In this document: positions 11,623-22,000 of the stretch, one piece after another
Position numbering within the stretch: the stretch's first letter is position 1
How the letters are laid out: each line of letters starts with the position of its first letter
NCBI RefSeq assembly: GCF_003259315.1
Contig: NZ_QLLT01000021.1
Span: 1 to 64,000 of the forward strand
Reading direction: 5' to 3'
DNA: 64,000 nt
Source of the DNA: Kitasatospora sp. SolWspMP-SS2h
Lineage (GTDB): Bacteria > Actinomycetota > Actinomycetes > Streptomycetales > Streptomycetaceae
The notes under the pieces: generated by a model
What the model saw: the letters and a program-made list of their open reading frames with translations, nothing else
Databases searched by the model: none
Told to the model about the DNA's origin: nothing
Program-made: the position numbers and the translations under genes

Positions 11623-14331
11623 ATGGCCACACGAACGCCCGGAAGCGCCGCACGCACCAGCAAGCCCGGGCCGGCCAAGGGCGCGCCGGCCAAGAAGGCG
11701 CCCGCCAAGGCCGCCGCGGCCAAGGCGCCCGCCAGGAAGGCCCCGGCGAAGAAGGCCGCCCCGGCCCGGCGGGCCCCGGCCGCGCCGCCGCCCCCGCCGA
11801 GGCGGCCGATACTCTTCCGCGCCCTCCGCGCCCTCTGGCTGGGCCTGGCGCACCCGGTGGGCGCGCTGTTCCGCGGCTTCGGCCACGGCGCCCGCAACCT
11901 GCACCCCGAGCACCGCAAGGACGGCGTGGCGCTGCTGCTGCTGGCGCTGGCCCTGGTGACCGCCGCCGGGACGTGGTTCAGCCCGCAGGGCTGGCTCGGG
12001 GAGGCCGCCACCAACGTGGTCTCCGGCTTGTTCGGCCGGCTCGACGTGCTGGTGCCGTTCCTGTTCGGCGCGCTCGCCGTCCGGCTGATGCGCCACCCCG
12101 AGCTCCCGGAGGCCAACGGCCGGATCGCGATCGGCCTGAGCACCCTGGTGGTCGGCGTCCTGGGCCTGGTGCACATCGGCTGCGGCGCGCCCGCGATGGG
12201 CGCCGGCGCCACCAGGATCCGGCAGGCCGGCGGGCTGATCGGCTGGGCCGCGTCCACCCCGATGATGGCCGCGGCCGGTCCGCCGCTGGCCGTCCCGCTG
12301 CTGCTGCTGGTCGCCTTCTTCGGCCTGCTGGTGGTCACCGCCACGCCCGTCAACCGGATCCCCGAGCGGCTGCGGCTGCTCGGCGTGCGCCTGGGCGTGG
12401 TCGAGCCGCTGCCCGGCGACCCGGAGGAGGCCGGGGCGTCCGACGCCGAGCGGGCCTACTCCACCGCCCCGCCCGAGGACGCCGACCCGGACGCGCTGCC
12501 GATCACCGTCGACAGCGACGAGCTCTCCGCCCGCCGCCGGCGCCGCCGCCGCAAGGACGAGGGCGACGGGGGCCTGGAGCCCACCGAGCCGATCCCGCTG
12601 GAGAAGGACCCGTACCAGACCCGGGACATCGCGGCCGGGGTCGCCGCCGACCTGGACGGCGCGCTGCTGTACGGGGTGCCCGGCTCGCCCGCGGTGGCCA
12701 GCATGATCGGCCAGGTCAAGGACAACACCGCGCCCCCGGAGGAGCCCTGGACGCCCGAGGTGCCCGCCGCCCGGGCCTCGGACGCCCCGGCCGCCCCCGG
12801 AGCCCCGGCCGCCCCCGAGGGCCACGGCGCCGCCCCGGCCCGGATGGAGCAGCTCCGGCTCTCCGGCGACGTCACCTACGCGCTGCCCCCGCTGGACCTG
12901 CTGGAGCGCGGCGCCCCGGCCAAGGCCCGGTCCCAGGCCAACGACGACGTGGTGGCTCAACTCAGCGGCGTGTTCGCCGAGTTCAAGGTCGACGCGCGGG
13001 TCACCGGCTTCACCCGCGGCCCGACGGTGACCCGCTACGAGGTCGAGCTCGGCCCCGCCGTGAAGGTCGAGCGGATCACCGCGCTGGCGAAGAACATCGC
13101 CTACGCGGTGGCCACCCCCGACGTGCGGATCATCTCGCCGATCCCCGGCAAGTCCGCGGTCGGCGTGGAGATCCCGAACCGGGACCGGGAGATGGTCACC
13201 CTCGGCGACCTGCTGCGCTCGCGCACCGCCGCCGAGGACACCCACCCGATGGTGGTCGGCATGGGCAAGGACGTCGAGGGCCACACCGTGATGGCCAACC
13301 TGGCGAAGATGCCGCACGTCCTGGTGGCCGGCGCCACCGGCGCGGGCAAGTCCTCCTGCATCAACTGCCTGATCACCTCGGTGCTGGTGCGCGCCACCCC
13401 CGACGAGGTCCGGATGGTGCTGGTCGACCCCAAGCGGGTCGAGCTGACCGCGTACGAGGGCATCCCGCACCTGATCACGCCGATCATCACCAACCCGAAG
13501 AAGGCCGCCGAGGCGCTCCAGTGGGTGGTGCGCGAGATGGACATGCGCTACGACGACCTGGCGGCCTACGGCTTCCGGCACGTCGACGACTTCAACGCCG
13601 CCGTCCGGGCCGGCACCGTGCAGCCGCCGCTCGGCAGCGAGCGCGAGCTGTCGCCCTACCCGTACCTGCTGGTGATCGTCGACGAGCTGGCCGACCTGAT
13701 GATGGTCGCCCCGCGCGACGTCGAGGACTCGGTGGTCCGGATCACCCAGCTCGCCCGCGCCGCCGGCATCCACCTGGTGCTGGCCACCCAGCGCCCCTCG
13801 GTCGACGTGGTCACCGGCCTGATCAAGGCCAACGTGCCGTCCCGGCTGGCCTTCGCCACCTCGGCGATGGCCGACTCCCGGGTCATCCTCGACCAGCCCG
13901 GCGCGGAGAAGCTGATCGGCAAGGGCGACGCGCTGTTCCTGCCGATGGGCGCCTCCAAGCCGGTCCGGATGCAGGGCGCCTTCGTCACCGAGGCGGAGAT
14001 CGCCAAGATCGTCCAGCACTGCAAGGACCAGCTGGCCGCTCGCTACCGCGACGACGTGGTGGTCGGCGGCGGCCCCAAGAAGGAGATCGACGAGGAGATC
14101 GGCGACGACCTCGACCTGCTCGTCCAGGCCGCCGAGCTGGTCGTCACCACCCAGTTCGGCTCGACCTCGATGCTCCAGCGCAAGCTGCGGGTCGGCTTCG
14201 CCAAGGCGGGCCGGCTGATGGACCTGATGGAGTCCCGCGGCATCGTCGGCCCCAGCGAGGGCTCCAAGGCCCGCGACGTGCTGGTCAAGCCGGACGAACT
14301 GGACGGTGTACTGGTGACCATCCGGGGGTAG
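11623..14331 (+). CDS. ftsK: FtsK/SpoIIIE-type DNA translocase
   Basis: 902 residues. An Ala/Lys/Pro-rich basic N-terminus (about 10-60) precedes membrane helices (DGVALLLLALALVTAAG and following, about 105-235), an acidic linker, then the motor. Walker A is GATGAGKSS (about 570-578), Walker B is LLVIVDELADLMM, and the arginine-rich TQLARAAGIHLVLATQRPS is also present. The C-terminal gamma winged helix (about 830-900, SMLQRKLRVGFAKAGRLMDLME) reads KOPS-like polar sequences. It pumps chromosomal DNA through closing sporulation septa. In Streptomyces ftsK is usually next to the osa cluster, as here. The ATG at 11623 is preferred over an upstream in-frame start at 11527. Confidence 0.95.
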   Translation: MATRTPGSAARTSKPGPAKGAPAKKAPAKAAAAKAPARKAPAKKAAPARRAPAAPPPPPRRPILFRALRALWLGLAHPVGALFRGFGHGARNLHPEHRKDGVALLLLALALVTAAGTWFSPQGWLGEAATNVVSGLFGRLDVLVPFLFGALAVRLMRHPELPEANGRIAIGLSTLVVGVLGLVHIGCGAPAMGAGATRIRQAGGLIGWAASTPMMAAAGPPLAVPLLLLVAFFGLLVVTATPVNRIPERLRLLGVRLGVVEPLPGDPEEAGASDAERAYSTAPPEDADPDALPITVDSDELSARRRRRRRKDEGDGGLEPTEPIPLEKDPYQTRDIAAGVAADLDGALLYGVPGSPAVASMIGQVKDNTAPPEEPWTPEVPAARASDAPAAPGAPAAPEGHGAAPARMEQLRLSGDVTYALPPLDLLERGAPAKARSQANDDVVAQLSGVFAEFKVDARVTGFTRGPTVTRYEVELGPAVKVERITALAKNIAYAVATPDVRIISPIPGKSAVGVEIPNRDREMVTLGDLLRSRTAAEDTHPMVVGMGKDVEGHTVMANLAKMPHVLVAGATGAGKSSCINCLITSVLVRATPDEVRMVLVDPKRVELTAYEGIPHLITPIITNPKKAAEALQWVVREMDMRYDDLAAYGFRHVDDFNAAVRAGTVQPPLGSERELSPYPYLLVIVDELADLMMVAPRDVEDSVVRITQLARAAGIHLVLATQRPSVDVVTGLIKANVPSRLAFATSAMADSRVILDQPGAEKLIGKGDALFLPMGASKPVRMQGAFVTEAEIAKIVQHCKDQLAARYRDDVVVGGGPKKEIDEEIGDDLDLLVQAAELVVTTQFGSTSMLQRKLRVGFAKAGRLMDLMESRGIVGPSEGSKARDVLVKPDELDGVLVTIRG

Positions 14332-14488
14332 GCGGCGGACGGCCGCACGACCGGGGACCGCGGTGACCGCCCGTCAAGTTCTGTTGCGAGACCGTGGCAC
14401 GTTCGGGCCCCCTCCGGTTGAGAAACGTTCCGCCCCCACCCCTAGACTGGTGCTTCAGCAGGTGGCCTCCGCTCGAAAGGCGTGCCCA

Positions 14489-15346
14489 GTGACCATCGGC
14501 AAGTCCCCCCGCAGCTCCGCCCCCGACGCCTCCGCGCCCGCCGCCGCCGAGGAGCCGAGCCGTGCCGCCGGCGGGCCGAGCATCGGGCGGCTGCTCGCCA
14601 GGGCCCGGATCGACGCGGGCCTGACGGTCGACCAGGTCAGCACCCGGACCAGGATCCGGGTGCCGATCGTGCACGCCATCGAGTCCGACGACTTCGACCG
14701 CTGCGGCGGCGCCTTCTACGCCCGCGGCCACCTGCGGCTGCTGGCCCGCGAGGTCGGCCTGGACGGCGAGGCGCTGGTCGCCCGCTACGACGCCGAGCAC
14801 GGCGGGGCGCCCGCGCCGACCGCCGGCCAGCTGATCGACTCCGGCCCGATCAAGGTCAAGGACCACAACCGGCCGAACTGGACCGCCGCGATGGTGGTGG
14901 CGATCCTCGCCGTGGTCGCGCTGATCGGCTACAACCTGGTCGGCTCCTCGTCCTCCGGCGGCGACCAGCCCGGCGCGGCCAGCGCCCCGCTGCCCTCCGG
15001 CGTCTCCGCCCCGGTCACCGCCTCCCCGTCCGCGCAGCCGCCGGCCCCCGAGAGCAGCGTCGCCGCGATCGCCGCCGCGCCCGCCGACAAGGTCACCGTC
15101 AAGCTGGTCGCCGGGTCGGACAAGAGCTGGGTCACCGCCAAGGACGGCAACGGCAAGTCGCTCTACTCCAACAACCTGGAAGCCGGCCAGGACCAGACCT
15201 TCACCGACGCCAAGAAGATCACCCTGGTGATCGGCAACGCCGGGGCCGTCCACCTGTTCGTCAACGGCAAGGACCTCGGCCCGGCCGGCCAGGACGGCCA
15301 GGTCGTGCACCTCACCTACACCCCGGGCGACCCGCAGGCGGGCTGA
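14489..15346 (+). CDS. RodZ-like HTH membrane protein (HTH_25 / DUF4115)
   Basis: 285 residues. A helix-turn-helix of the HTH_25 kind (about 30-95, GRLLARARIDAGLTVDQVS ending in LRLLAREVGLD) lies in the cytosol, followed by a single membrane helix (about 135-155, WTAAMVVAILAVVALIGYNL). After that come a low-complexity Pro/Ser/Ala linker and an extracellular DUF4115 domain (SWVTAKDGNGKSLYSN, VNGKDLGPAGQDG). This is the RodZ architecture; RodZ proteins tie the MreB cytoskeleton to the wall machinery, but the actinobacterial role is less clear. GTG 14489 has GAAAGG 8 nt upstream. Confidence 0.8.
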   Translation: MTIGKSPRSSAPDASAPAAAEEPSRAAGGPSIGRLLARARIDAGLTVDQVSTRTRIRVPIVHAIESDDFDRCGGAFYARGHLRLLAREVGLDGEALVARYDAEHGGAPAPTAGQLIDSGPIKVKDHNRPNWTAAMVVAILAVVALIGYNLVGSSSSGGDQPGAASAPLPSGVSAPVTASPSAQPPAPESSVAAIAAAPADKVTVKLVAGSDKSWVTAKDGNGKSLYSNNLEAGQDQTFTDAKKITLVIGNAGAVHLFVNGKDLGPAGQDGQVVHLTYTPGDPQAG

Positions 15347-15415
15347 ACCGGGACGATCCGCCCGCCGAAGCGAACCGCGCGCCCTCCGGAGGGAACTCCA
15401 CCCGGGGGCGCGCGT

Positions 15416-15421
15416 TAATCT
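15416..15421 (+). promoter_or_regulatory. -10 box for leaderless rimO
   Basis: TAATCT lies 7 nt before the rimO ATG with no ribosome site between. It is the best -10 match of this leaderless class in the window. Confidence 0.5.
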
Positions 15422-15428
15422 TGGCGTC

Positions 15429-16910
15429 ATGCCTGAAACCCGCACTGTCGCCCTGGTCACGCTCGGATGCGCCCGCAACGAGGTCGACTCCGAGGAACTC
15501 GCCGGGCGACTGGAGGCCGACGGCTGGCGGCTGGTGGACGACGCCAGCGAGGCCGACGTCGCCGTCGTCAACACCTGCGGGTTCGTCGAGGCCGCCAAGA
15601 AGGACTCCGTCGACGCCCTGCTGGAGGCCAACGACCTCAAGGGGCACGGCCGCACCCAGGCCGTGGTCGCCGTCGGCTGCATGGCCGAGCGCTACGGCAG
15701 GGAACTCGCCGACGCCCTCCCCGAAGCCGACGGCGTGCTCGGCTTCGACGACTACGCTGACATCTCCACCCGCCTGAACACCATCCTCTCCGGCGGCCAC
15801 GTCGAGGCCCACACCCCGCGCGACCGCCGCAAGCTGCTGCCGCTCACCCCGGTCGAGCGGCAGGCCGCCGCCGCCGAGGTCGCGCTGCCCGGCCACGGCG
15901 CCCCCGCCGACCTCCCCGACGGCCTGGCCCCCGCCTCCGGCCCGCGCACCCTGCGCAAGCGGCTGGACGACGCCCCGGTCGCCTCGATCAAGCTCGCCTC
16001 CGGGTGCGACCGCCGCTGCTCGTTCTGCGCCATCCCGGCCTTCCGCGGCTCCTTCATCTCCCGCCGCCCCGCCGACGTGCTGGGCGAGGCCGTCTGGCTG
16101 GCCGGGCAGGGCGTGCGCGAGGTGGTCCTGGTCTCCGAGAACAACACCTCCTACGGCAAGGACCTCGGCGACATCCGCCTGCTGGAGACCCTGCTGAGCG
16201 AGATCGCCGCCGTCGAGGGCATCGAGCGGGTCCGGGTCAGCTACCTCCAGCCCGCCGAGATGCGCCCCGGCCTGATCGACGTGATGACCGGGACCGACAA
16301 GGTCGTGCCCTACTTCGACCTCTCCTTCCAGCACTCCGCGCCCGCCGTGCTGCGCCGGATGCGCCGCTTCGGCTCCACCGAGCAGTTCCTCGGCCTGCTG
16401 GAGACGATCCGGGCCAAGGCCCCCGCGGCCGGCGCCCGCTCCAACTTCATCGTGGGCTTCCCCGGCGAGACCGAGGCGGACTTCGCGGAGCTGGAACGGT
16501 TCATCACCCACGCCGGCCTCGACGCCATCGGCGTCTTCGGCTACTCCGACGAGGACGGCACCGAGGCGGCCGGCTACGACGGCAAGCTCGACCAGGACGT
16601 CGTCGACGACCGCGTCGCCCGGCTCTCCAAGCTCGCCGAGGAGCTCACCGCGCAGCGCGCCGAACAGCGGGTCGGCAGCGAGGTGACCGTGCTGGTCGAG
16701 TCGGTCGAGGACGGGGTGGTCGAGGGCCGGGCCGCCCACCAGGCCCCGGAGACCGACGGCCTGACCACCCTGCTCGGCGTCCGGGACGCGGTGGTCGGCC
16801 GGTTCTACCGGGCCACGGTGACCGGCACCGAGGGCGTCGACCTGGTCGCCGAGGCCGTCGGGGCCACCGGGGCCGTCGAGGTCCAGCAGCTCGCCGGAGC
16901 CGACGTATGA
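15429..16910 (+). CDS. rimO: Ribosomal protein S12 methylthiotransferase RimO
   Basis: 493 residues with the three methylthiotransferase parts. The N-terminal UPF0004 domain contains three iron-sulfur cysteines (TLGCARNEVDSE, NTCGFVE, VGCMAER). The radical SAM domain has CDRRCSFC (Cys193, 197, 200), and a C-terminal TRAM domain follows (about 425-490). The SAFRG-like segment AIPAFRGSFISRRP marks it as RimO rather than MiaB. It adds a methylthio group to the conserved aspartate of ribosomal protein S12. It overlaps pgsA by 4 bp (ATGA), so rimO-pgsA-cinA form one operon. It carries an insertion with Ala/Pro-rich sequence before the radical SAM domain. Confidence 0.95.
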   Translation: MPETRTVALVTLGCARNEVDSEELAGRLEADGWRLVDDASEADVAVVNTCGFVEAAKKDSVDALLEANDLKGHGRTQAVVAVGCMAERYGRELADALPEADGVLGFDDYADISTRLNTILSGGHVEAHTPRDRRKLLPLTPVERQAAAAEVALPGHGAPADLPDGLAPASGPRTLRKRLDDAPVASIKLASGCDRRCSFCAIPAFRGSFISRRPADVLGEAVWLAGQGVREVVLVSENNTSYGKDLGDIRLLETLLSEIAAVEGIERVRVSYLQPAEMRPGLIDVMTGTDKVVPYFDLSFQHSAPAVLRRMRRFGSTEQFLGLLETIRAKAPAAGARSNFIVGFPGETEADFAELERFITHAGLDAIGVFGYSDEDGTEAAGYDGKLDQDVVDDRVARLSKLAEELTAQRAEQRVGSEVTVLVESVEDGVVEGRAAHQAPETDGLTTLLGVRDAVVGRFYRATVTGTEGVDLVAEAVGATGAVEVQQLAGADV

Positions 16911-17539
16911 CGAAGGGGCCGGGCGCCCCGGCCGCCACCCGGCCGACCCCGGCGGCCGTCCCGCCGCAGCCCGGCGTGTGGAACATCGCCAACGTGCTGA
17001 CCATGTTCCGGCTGGTGCTCGTCCCGGTCTTCGCCGCGCTGCTGTTCGCCGACGGCGGCCACGACCCCAAGTGGCGGGCCCTCGCCTGGGCGGCCTTCGC
17101 CATCGCGATGATCACCGACGTCTTCGACGGCGCGCTGGCCCGCAGCAAGGGCCTGGTCACCGACTTCGGCCGGATCGCCGACCCGATCGCCGACAAGGCG
17201 ATCATGGGCACCGGCCTGATCGGCCTGTCTCTGCTCGGCGACCTGCCCTGGTGGATCACCGTGGTCATCCTGGCCCGGGAGATCGGCATCACCCTGATGC
17301 GGTTCTGGGTGATCCGCTACGCCGTCATCCCGGCCAGCCGCGGCGGCAAGGTCAAGACCCTCGCCCAGGGCACCGCGGTCGGCATGTACGTCCTGGTGCT
17401 CACCGGGCCGCTGGCCACCGCCCGGGCCGTGGTGATGGGCGTCGCGGTCCTCCTCACCCTGGCCACCGGCCTCGACTACCTGCTCCAGGCCGTCCGGCTG
17501 CGCCGCGAGGGCATCGCCCGGGAGCGCCGCGGTGGGTGA
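16907..17539 (+). CDS. pgsA: CDP-diacylglycerol-glycerol-3-phosphate 3-phosphatidyltransferase
   Basis: 210 residues of the CDP-alcohol phosphatidyltransferase family. The full catalytic motif D(x)2DG(x)2AR(x)8G(x)3D(x)3D is present as DVFDGALARSKGL, then GRIADPIADK. Four to six hydrophobic helices are evident. The enzyme makes phosphatidylglycerol phosphate, the first committed step to phosphatidylglycerol and cardiolipin. The N-terminus is Pro/Ala-rich. The ATG overlaps the rimO stop (ATGA) and its end overlaps cinA by 8 bp, implying translational coupling. Confidence 0.93.
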   Translation: MTKGPGAPAATRPTPAAVPPQPGVWNIANVLTMFRLVLVPVFAALLFADGGHDPKWRALAWAAFAIAMITDVFDGALARSKGLVTDFGRIADPIADKAIMGTGLIGLSLLGDLPWWITVVILAREIGITLMRFWVIRYAVIPASRGGKVKTLAQGTAVGMYVLVLTGPLATARAVVMGVAVLLTLATGLDYLLQAVRLRREGIARERRGG

Positions 17540-18020
17540 GCCCGGCACCGCGGCGGCCCGGGCGCTGGCCGCGCTGCGGGCCGACGGCGCCACCCTGGCC
17601 GTCGCCGAGTCCCTCACCGGCGGGCTGCTGGCCGCCGCCCTGGTCGGCGTCCCCGGGGCCTCCGCAGTCTTCCGGGGCTCGGTCACCGCGTACGCCACCG
17701 AGCTCAAGTCCGCCCTGCTCGGCGTCGACGAGGGCCTGCTGGACGTGTACGGCCCGGTCCACCCCGTGGTGGCCCGGCAGATGGCCGAGGGCGTCCGCCG
17801 GCTGCTCGGCGCCGACTGGGCGCTGGCCACCACCGGCGTGGCCGGGCCCGAGCCGCAGGACGGGCAGCCGGTCGGCACCGTGTACGTGGCCCTGGCCGGA
17901 CCGGCGGGAACAGAAGCGCTCCCGCTCCGGTTGTCGGGTGGGCGTGACACGATCCGGCAGGGGTCGGTGGACGCCGCGCTGGAGCTGCTGCTGCGGCGCC
18001 TGGCGTCCCGCCCGGGCTGA
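17532..18020 (+). CDS. cinA: CinA-family nicotinamide-nucleotide amidohydrolase
   Basis: 162 residues that correspond to the C-terminal CinA amidohydrolase domain only (PncC-like). It has VAESLTGGLLAAALV, the glycine-rich TGVAGPEPQDGQPVGTVYVA and the closing basic helix. The family deamidates NMN in pyridine nucleotide recycling; the name comes from competence-induced proteins. The GTG start lies within the end of pgsA (8-bp overlap). A hairpin follows 17 nt after the stop and closes the operon. Confidence 0.88.
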   Translation: MGEPGTAAARALAALRADGATLAVAESLTGGLLAAALVGVPGASAVFRGSVTAYATELKSALLGVDEGLLDVYGPVHPVVARQMAEGVRRLLGADWALATTGVAGPEPQDGQPVGTVYVALAGPAGTEALPLRLSGGRDTIRQGSVDAALELLLRRLASRPG

Positions 18021-18337
18021 GCTTCGCCGAAGGACCCGGTGCGGCGGGCCGAAAACCCGGGAACCCGCCGCACCCGCCGGGGGAACGTGTTACACCGGAT
18101 GCTCCGGCCGGGCGGGGCCCCGCCGGGAGGCACATCCGTCGACCCGGCGTCGACCGCGCGTCCGGAGCCGGACATCTGCCCGCCACGGGTGGTTCGACGG
18201 CCCGGGCGGGGAAGAAACAGGGAGGGGGCGCCTTGCAGCCCAGAGTGAACACGACCCCGGTCCCGGCACGGGATGCTGGCAAGGCGGTACGGTGGGGTCG
18301 TGACATCTCGATCCGCAGTCCGAGGAGGGAGGCACCG
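18021..18337. other. cinA-clgR intergenic region
   Basis: 317 bp containing the cinA terminator (below) and the clgR promoter region. TACGGT at 18288-18293 could be a -10, 44 nt before the clgR ATG, but its -35 is not recognisable. No ClgR-type operator was identified by eye. Confidence 0.4.
18038..18074 (+). terminator. Terminator after cinA
   Basis: GGTGCGGCGGG and CCCGCCGCACC form a perfect 11-bp stem around a 15-nt loop, 17 nt downstream of the cinA stop codon. Confidence 0.6.
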
Positions 18338-18706
18338 ATGATTCTGCTCCGTCGCCTGCTGGGCGATGTGCTGCGTCGGCAGCGCCAGCGCCAGGGCCGC
18401 ACACTCCGCGAGGTGTCGGCAGCCGCCAGGGTTTCGCTCGGGTACCTCTCCGAGGTCGAACGGGGTCAGAAGGAGGCGTCCTCCGAACTGCTCTCCGCCA
18501 TCTGCGACGCACTGGACGTGCGGATGTCGGAGGTCATGCGGGAGGTCAGCGACGAACTGTCGCTCGCCGAACTTGCGGCGATGGCGACACTCTCGGAGGG
18601 TGATCTGCTGAGGCCGGTGCTCGAACCGGTTCCGCTGCCGGCACCCGGCGTCGACCGGTCCGGGTCCATCTCGCCCAAGGCGGCGATGGACGTGGTGGCG
18701 GCCTGA
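18338..18706 (+). CDS. clgR: ClgR-type XRE transcriptional activator of clp/lon protease genes
   Basis: 122 residues with an XRE helix-turn-helix at about 15-75 (LRRQRQRQGRTLREVSAAAR, VSLGYLSEVERGQKEASSEL), near-identical to Streptomyces ClgR. ClgR activates clpP1/clpC/lon expression. In S. lividans it is itself degraded by ClpP, which recognises terminal alanines; here the protein ends ...DVVAA, consistent with that degron. ATG 18338 follows GAGGAGGGA at good spacing; an in-frame start at 18233 would add 35 unconserved residues. Confidence 0.88.
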   Translation: MILLRRLLGDVLRRQRQRQGRTLREVSAAARVSLGYLSEVERGQKEASSELLSAICDALDVRMSEVMREVSDELSLAELAAMATLSEGDLLRPVLEPVPLPAPGVDRSGSISPKAAMDVVAA

Positions 18707-18758
18707 CCGGACCTCGTCCGCCCCGCCACCGCGGGGCGCCGGGTGAAGGAGGGCCACG

Positions 18759-19019
18759 ATGCGGAGTGCGCGCAGTGCGCTGCTGCTCGGTGCGACGGCA
18801 CTGGTCGGTCTGGGCCTGATACTGCTGCTGAAGGGCGGCACCGCGATACACGGCGGTGCCGCCCTCGGCATGCTCGCGGCCGGCTGGTGGGGGGCGGGGC
18901 TGATCCCGGTGCACACCCGACTGGTGCCGGAACCCGGGAAACGCGGGGAGACCCCGGACGCCGGGAACCCCCCGCCGCCGGGGCCGCCCGGGGCGGGGAG
19001 CCCTCCCTCGGACGGGTGA
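18759..19019 (+). CDS. Small two-helix membrane protein, unknown function
   Basis: 86 residues: two hydrophobic segments (ALLLGATALVGLGLILLL and ALGMLAAGWWGAGLIPV) and a Pro/Gly-rich tail (about 60-86). AAGGAGGG precedes the ATG by 8-9 nt, supporting translation. It sits 52 nt downstream of clgR and may be cotranscribed. No domain recognised. It converges on the Lhr-type helicase gene. Confidence 0.65.
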   Translation: MRSARSALLLGATALVGLGLILLLKGGTAIHGGAALGMLAAGWWGAGLIPVHTRLVPEPGKRGETPDAGNPPPPGPPGAGSPPSDG

Positions 19020-19040
19020 ACCGCCCGCGCCCCGCCCCCG

Positions 19041-22000
19041 CTACCTGAGCCGGTAGCCCTTCGGGGTGGGGTGGAAACCGGCCGTTTCCAGGTGCCCGCC
19101 CAGGGGGCTGGTGAGGGCCGGGTGGCCGTTGACGCGCTCGATGGTGAGCGGCCCGACCAGCCCGGCCAGTGCCACGGCCAGCGTGGGGCCGTCGGTGGAC
19201 CAGGCGAGCAGGGACTTGCCGCCGCGCTCCAGGTAGAGCACCAGCTCGCCGTCGACCAGGGCGACCAGCGAGCCCGCCTTGCGGCCGGGGCGGTGCGCGG
19301 CGGCGGTGTCCGCGGGCGGCTCGGGCCAGGGCAGGGCCGCGCCGTACGCGTTGGCCGGGTCGGCGGCGGCCAGCACCACGGCCTGCGGGGCCTGGTCGGG
19401 GGCGGCGGCCGTCCACTCGGTGGCCGCCGCCCGCTCCAGCCGGGAGCTGACGGAGCGCAGCCGGTCGGCGGCGCCGGCCATGGCGAACTGGGCGCCGCCC
19501 AGGCCCTCGACGAAGTAGCCGCGGCGGGCCCTGCCGCGCTCCTCGAACGCGGACAGCACCCGGTAGACGCCCGCGAAGCCGCCGGGCACCCGCTCGGCGG
19601 CCACGGTGCCGCGGGTCAGCACGCCGTGCCGGTCGAGCAGGGCCTGCGCCCGGGCGGCGGCCCGCACCGTCGGATCCCCGTCGAGGGCGGGCAGCAGCGA
19701 CCAGCGGCCCACGGTGGTCGGCGGGCCGGTGCGGGCCGCGGGGCGGGCCAGGCCGCGCCCCGCGCCGCCGTAGCGGCCGCGCGGGGTGGTGCGCGGCGCG
19801 CGGTGCGCGGTGGCCCCGGCGGTGCGGCCGGAGCCGAGCAGGCCGCGCAGCGGGGCCAGGGTGTCGTTGGTGACGTACCCGGCCCAGACCAAGTCCCACA
19901 GGGCGTCGGCGATCTCGGCGTCCGGGGTGTCCGGGACGCGCTCGGCGAGCTGGCGGAAGAACGCGCCGTAGCCGCCGGTGAGCGCCTCCAGCAGGGCGGT
20001 GTGCACCGGGCCCGGGGTGAGCGGCAGCGGCTCGGGGCGCAGCAGGTGGGCGTTCTCCGGCAGGTGCAGGCTGATCCAGCCGTCCTTGCCGGGCAGCGCG
20101 CCCGCGCCGGACCAGCCGATCTCGCCGGCCGCCGTCAGCTCGTCCAGCAGGGCGGGGGAGTAGTCGGCGAGCCGGGCGGGCAGCACGAGCTTCTCCAGGG
20201 CGGAGGCGGGCAGCGCGGCGCCCTGGAGCTGCTCGACCACCCGGTAGAGGCCGTCGGCGCCGCGCAGCCGGTGGCCGGCCAGGTGCTGCCACTGCGGGAG
20301 GAACGCGGCCAGCGCCCCGGCCGGGACGGCCTCCACCTCGTGGCGCAGGGCGGCCAGCGAGCGGCGGCGCAGGCGGCGCAGCACCTCGGTGTCGCACCAC
20401 TCGGGGGCGGCGGCCGAGCCGTCCGGCCGGAACTCGCCCTGGACCAGGCGGCCGGCGGCGGTGAGGCGGTGCAGGGTGCCGGTGACCACGGCGGTGCCGA
20501 GGCCGAAGCGCTCGGCGGCGTCCTGCGCGGTGAACGGGCCGTGGGTGCGGGCGTGCCGGGCCAGCAGGTCGCCCAGCGGGTCCTTGACCGGCTCGGTGAA
20601 CGCCTCGGGGACGCCGACCGGCAGCGGGGTGCCGAGGGCGTCGCGCAGCCGCCCGGCGTCCTCGATCGCGGCCCAGCGCAGCGCGCCGCCGATCCGGACC
20701 TGGATCGCCCGGCGGGCGGCCTCCAGCTCCAGCGCCCACAGCGGGTCGGCGCCGCGCAGGCCCAGTTCGGCCTCGGAGAGCGGGCCGAGCAGGCGCAGCG
20801 CGTCGGCGACGCCCTCGGCGTCCTTGATCCGGCGCTCGGGGGTGAGCCGCTGGAGCTCGGCCTCCAGGTCGGCGAGGACCTGCGGGTCGAGCAGTTCGCG
20901 CAGTTCGGCCTGGCCGAGCAGCTCGGACAGCAGCCGGGAGTCCAGCGCGAGGGCGGCGGCGCGGCGCTCGGCGATCGGGGAGTCGCCCTCGTACAGGAAC
21001 TGGGCGACGTAGCCGAACAGCAGGGAGCGGGCGAACGGGGACGGCTCGGGGGTGGTGACCTCGACCAGCCGCACCGCGCGGGACTCCAGGTCTCCCATCA
21101 GCTCGACCAGGCCGGGCACGTCGAACACGTCCTGCAGGCACTCGCGGACGGCCTCCAGGACGATCGGGAAGGAGCCGTACTCGGCGGCCACCTCCAGGAG
21201 TTGGGAGGCGCGCTGGCGCTGCTGCCACAGCGGGGTGCGCTTGCCGGGGCTGCGGCGGGGCAGCAGCAGGGCGCGGCCGGCGCACTCGCGGAAGCGGGCG
21301 GCGAACAGGGCGGAGCCGCCGACCTGGTCGGTGACCAGCTGCTCGATCTCGGCGGCGTCGAAGACCGCGGCGTCGGCGCCGACCGGGGCCTCGTCGGCGG
21401 GCGGGGCCCCGTCGGCGGGCGGGACGGCCGGGGGGAAGTCGCCCAGCAGGTCGCCGTCCGGCAGCCGCAGCACGATGCCGTCGTCGGCGTGCATCACCTG
21501 CGGGTCCAGGCCGTGCTTCTCGCGTAGCCGGGCGCCGATGGCCAGCGCCCACGGGGCGTGCACCTGGGCGCCGAACGGGGAGTGCACGACGATCCGCCAG
21601 TCGCCGAGCTCGTCGCGGAAGCGCTCGACCACGATGGTGCGGTCGTCGGGCAGGTGGCCGCAGGCTTCGCGCTGCTCGGCGAGGTAGGCGAGCAGGTTGG
21701 CGGAAGCCCAGTCGTCCAGGCCGGCCGCGCGCAGCCGGGCGGTGGCCGCCGCCGGCTCCAGGGCGCCGAGCTCGCGGACGAACGCGCCCAGGGCGCGGCC
21801 GAGTTCGAGCGGGCGGCCGAGGGTGTCGCCCTTCCAGAACGGGAGCCGGCCGGGGACGCCGGGGGCGGGGGTGACCAGCACCCTGTCGTGGGTGATCTCC
21901 TGGATCCGCCAGGAGGTGGTGCCCAGGGTGAAGACGTCCCCCGCCCGGGACTCGTAGACCATCTCCTCGTCCAGCTCCCCGACCCGACCGCCGCCCTTCT

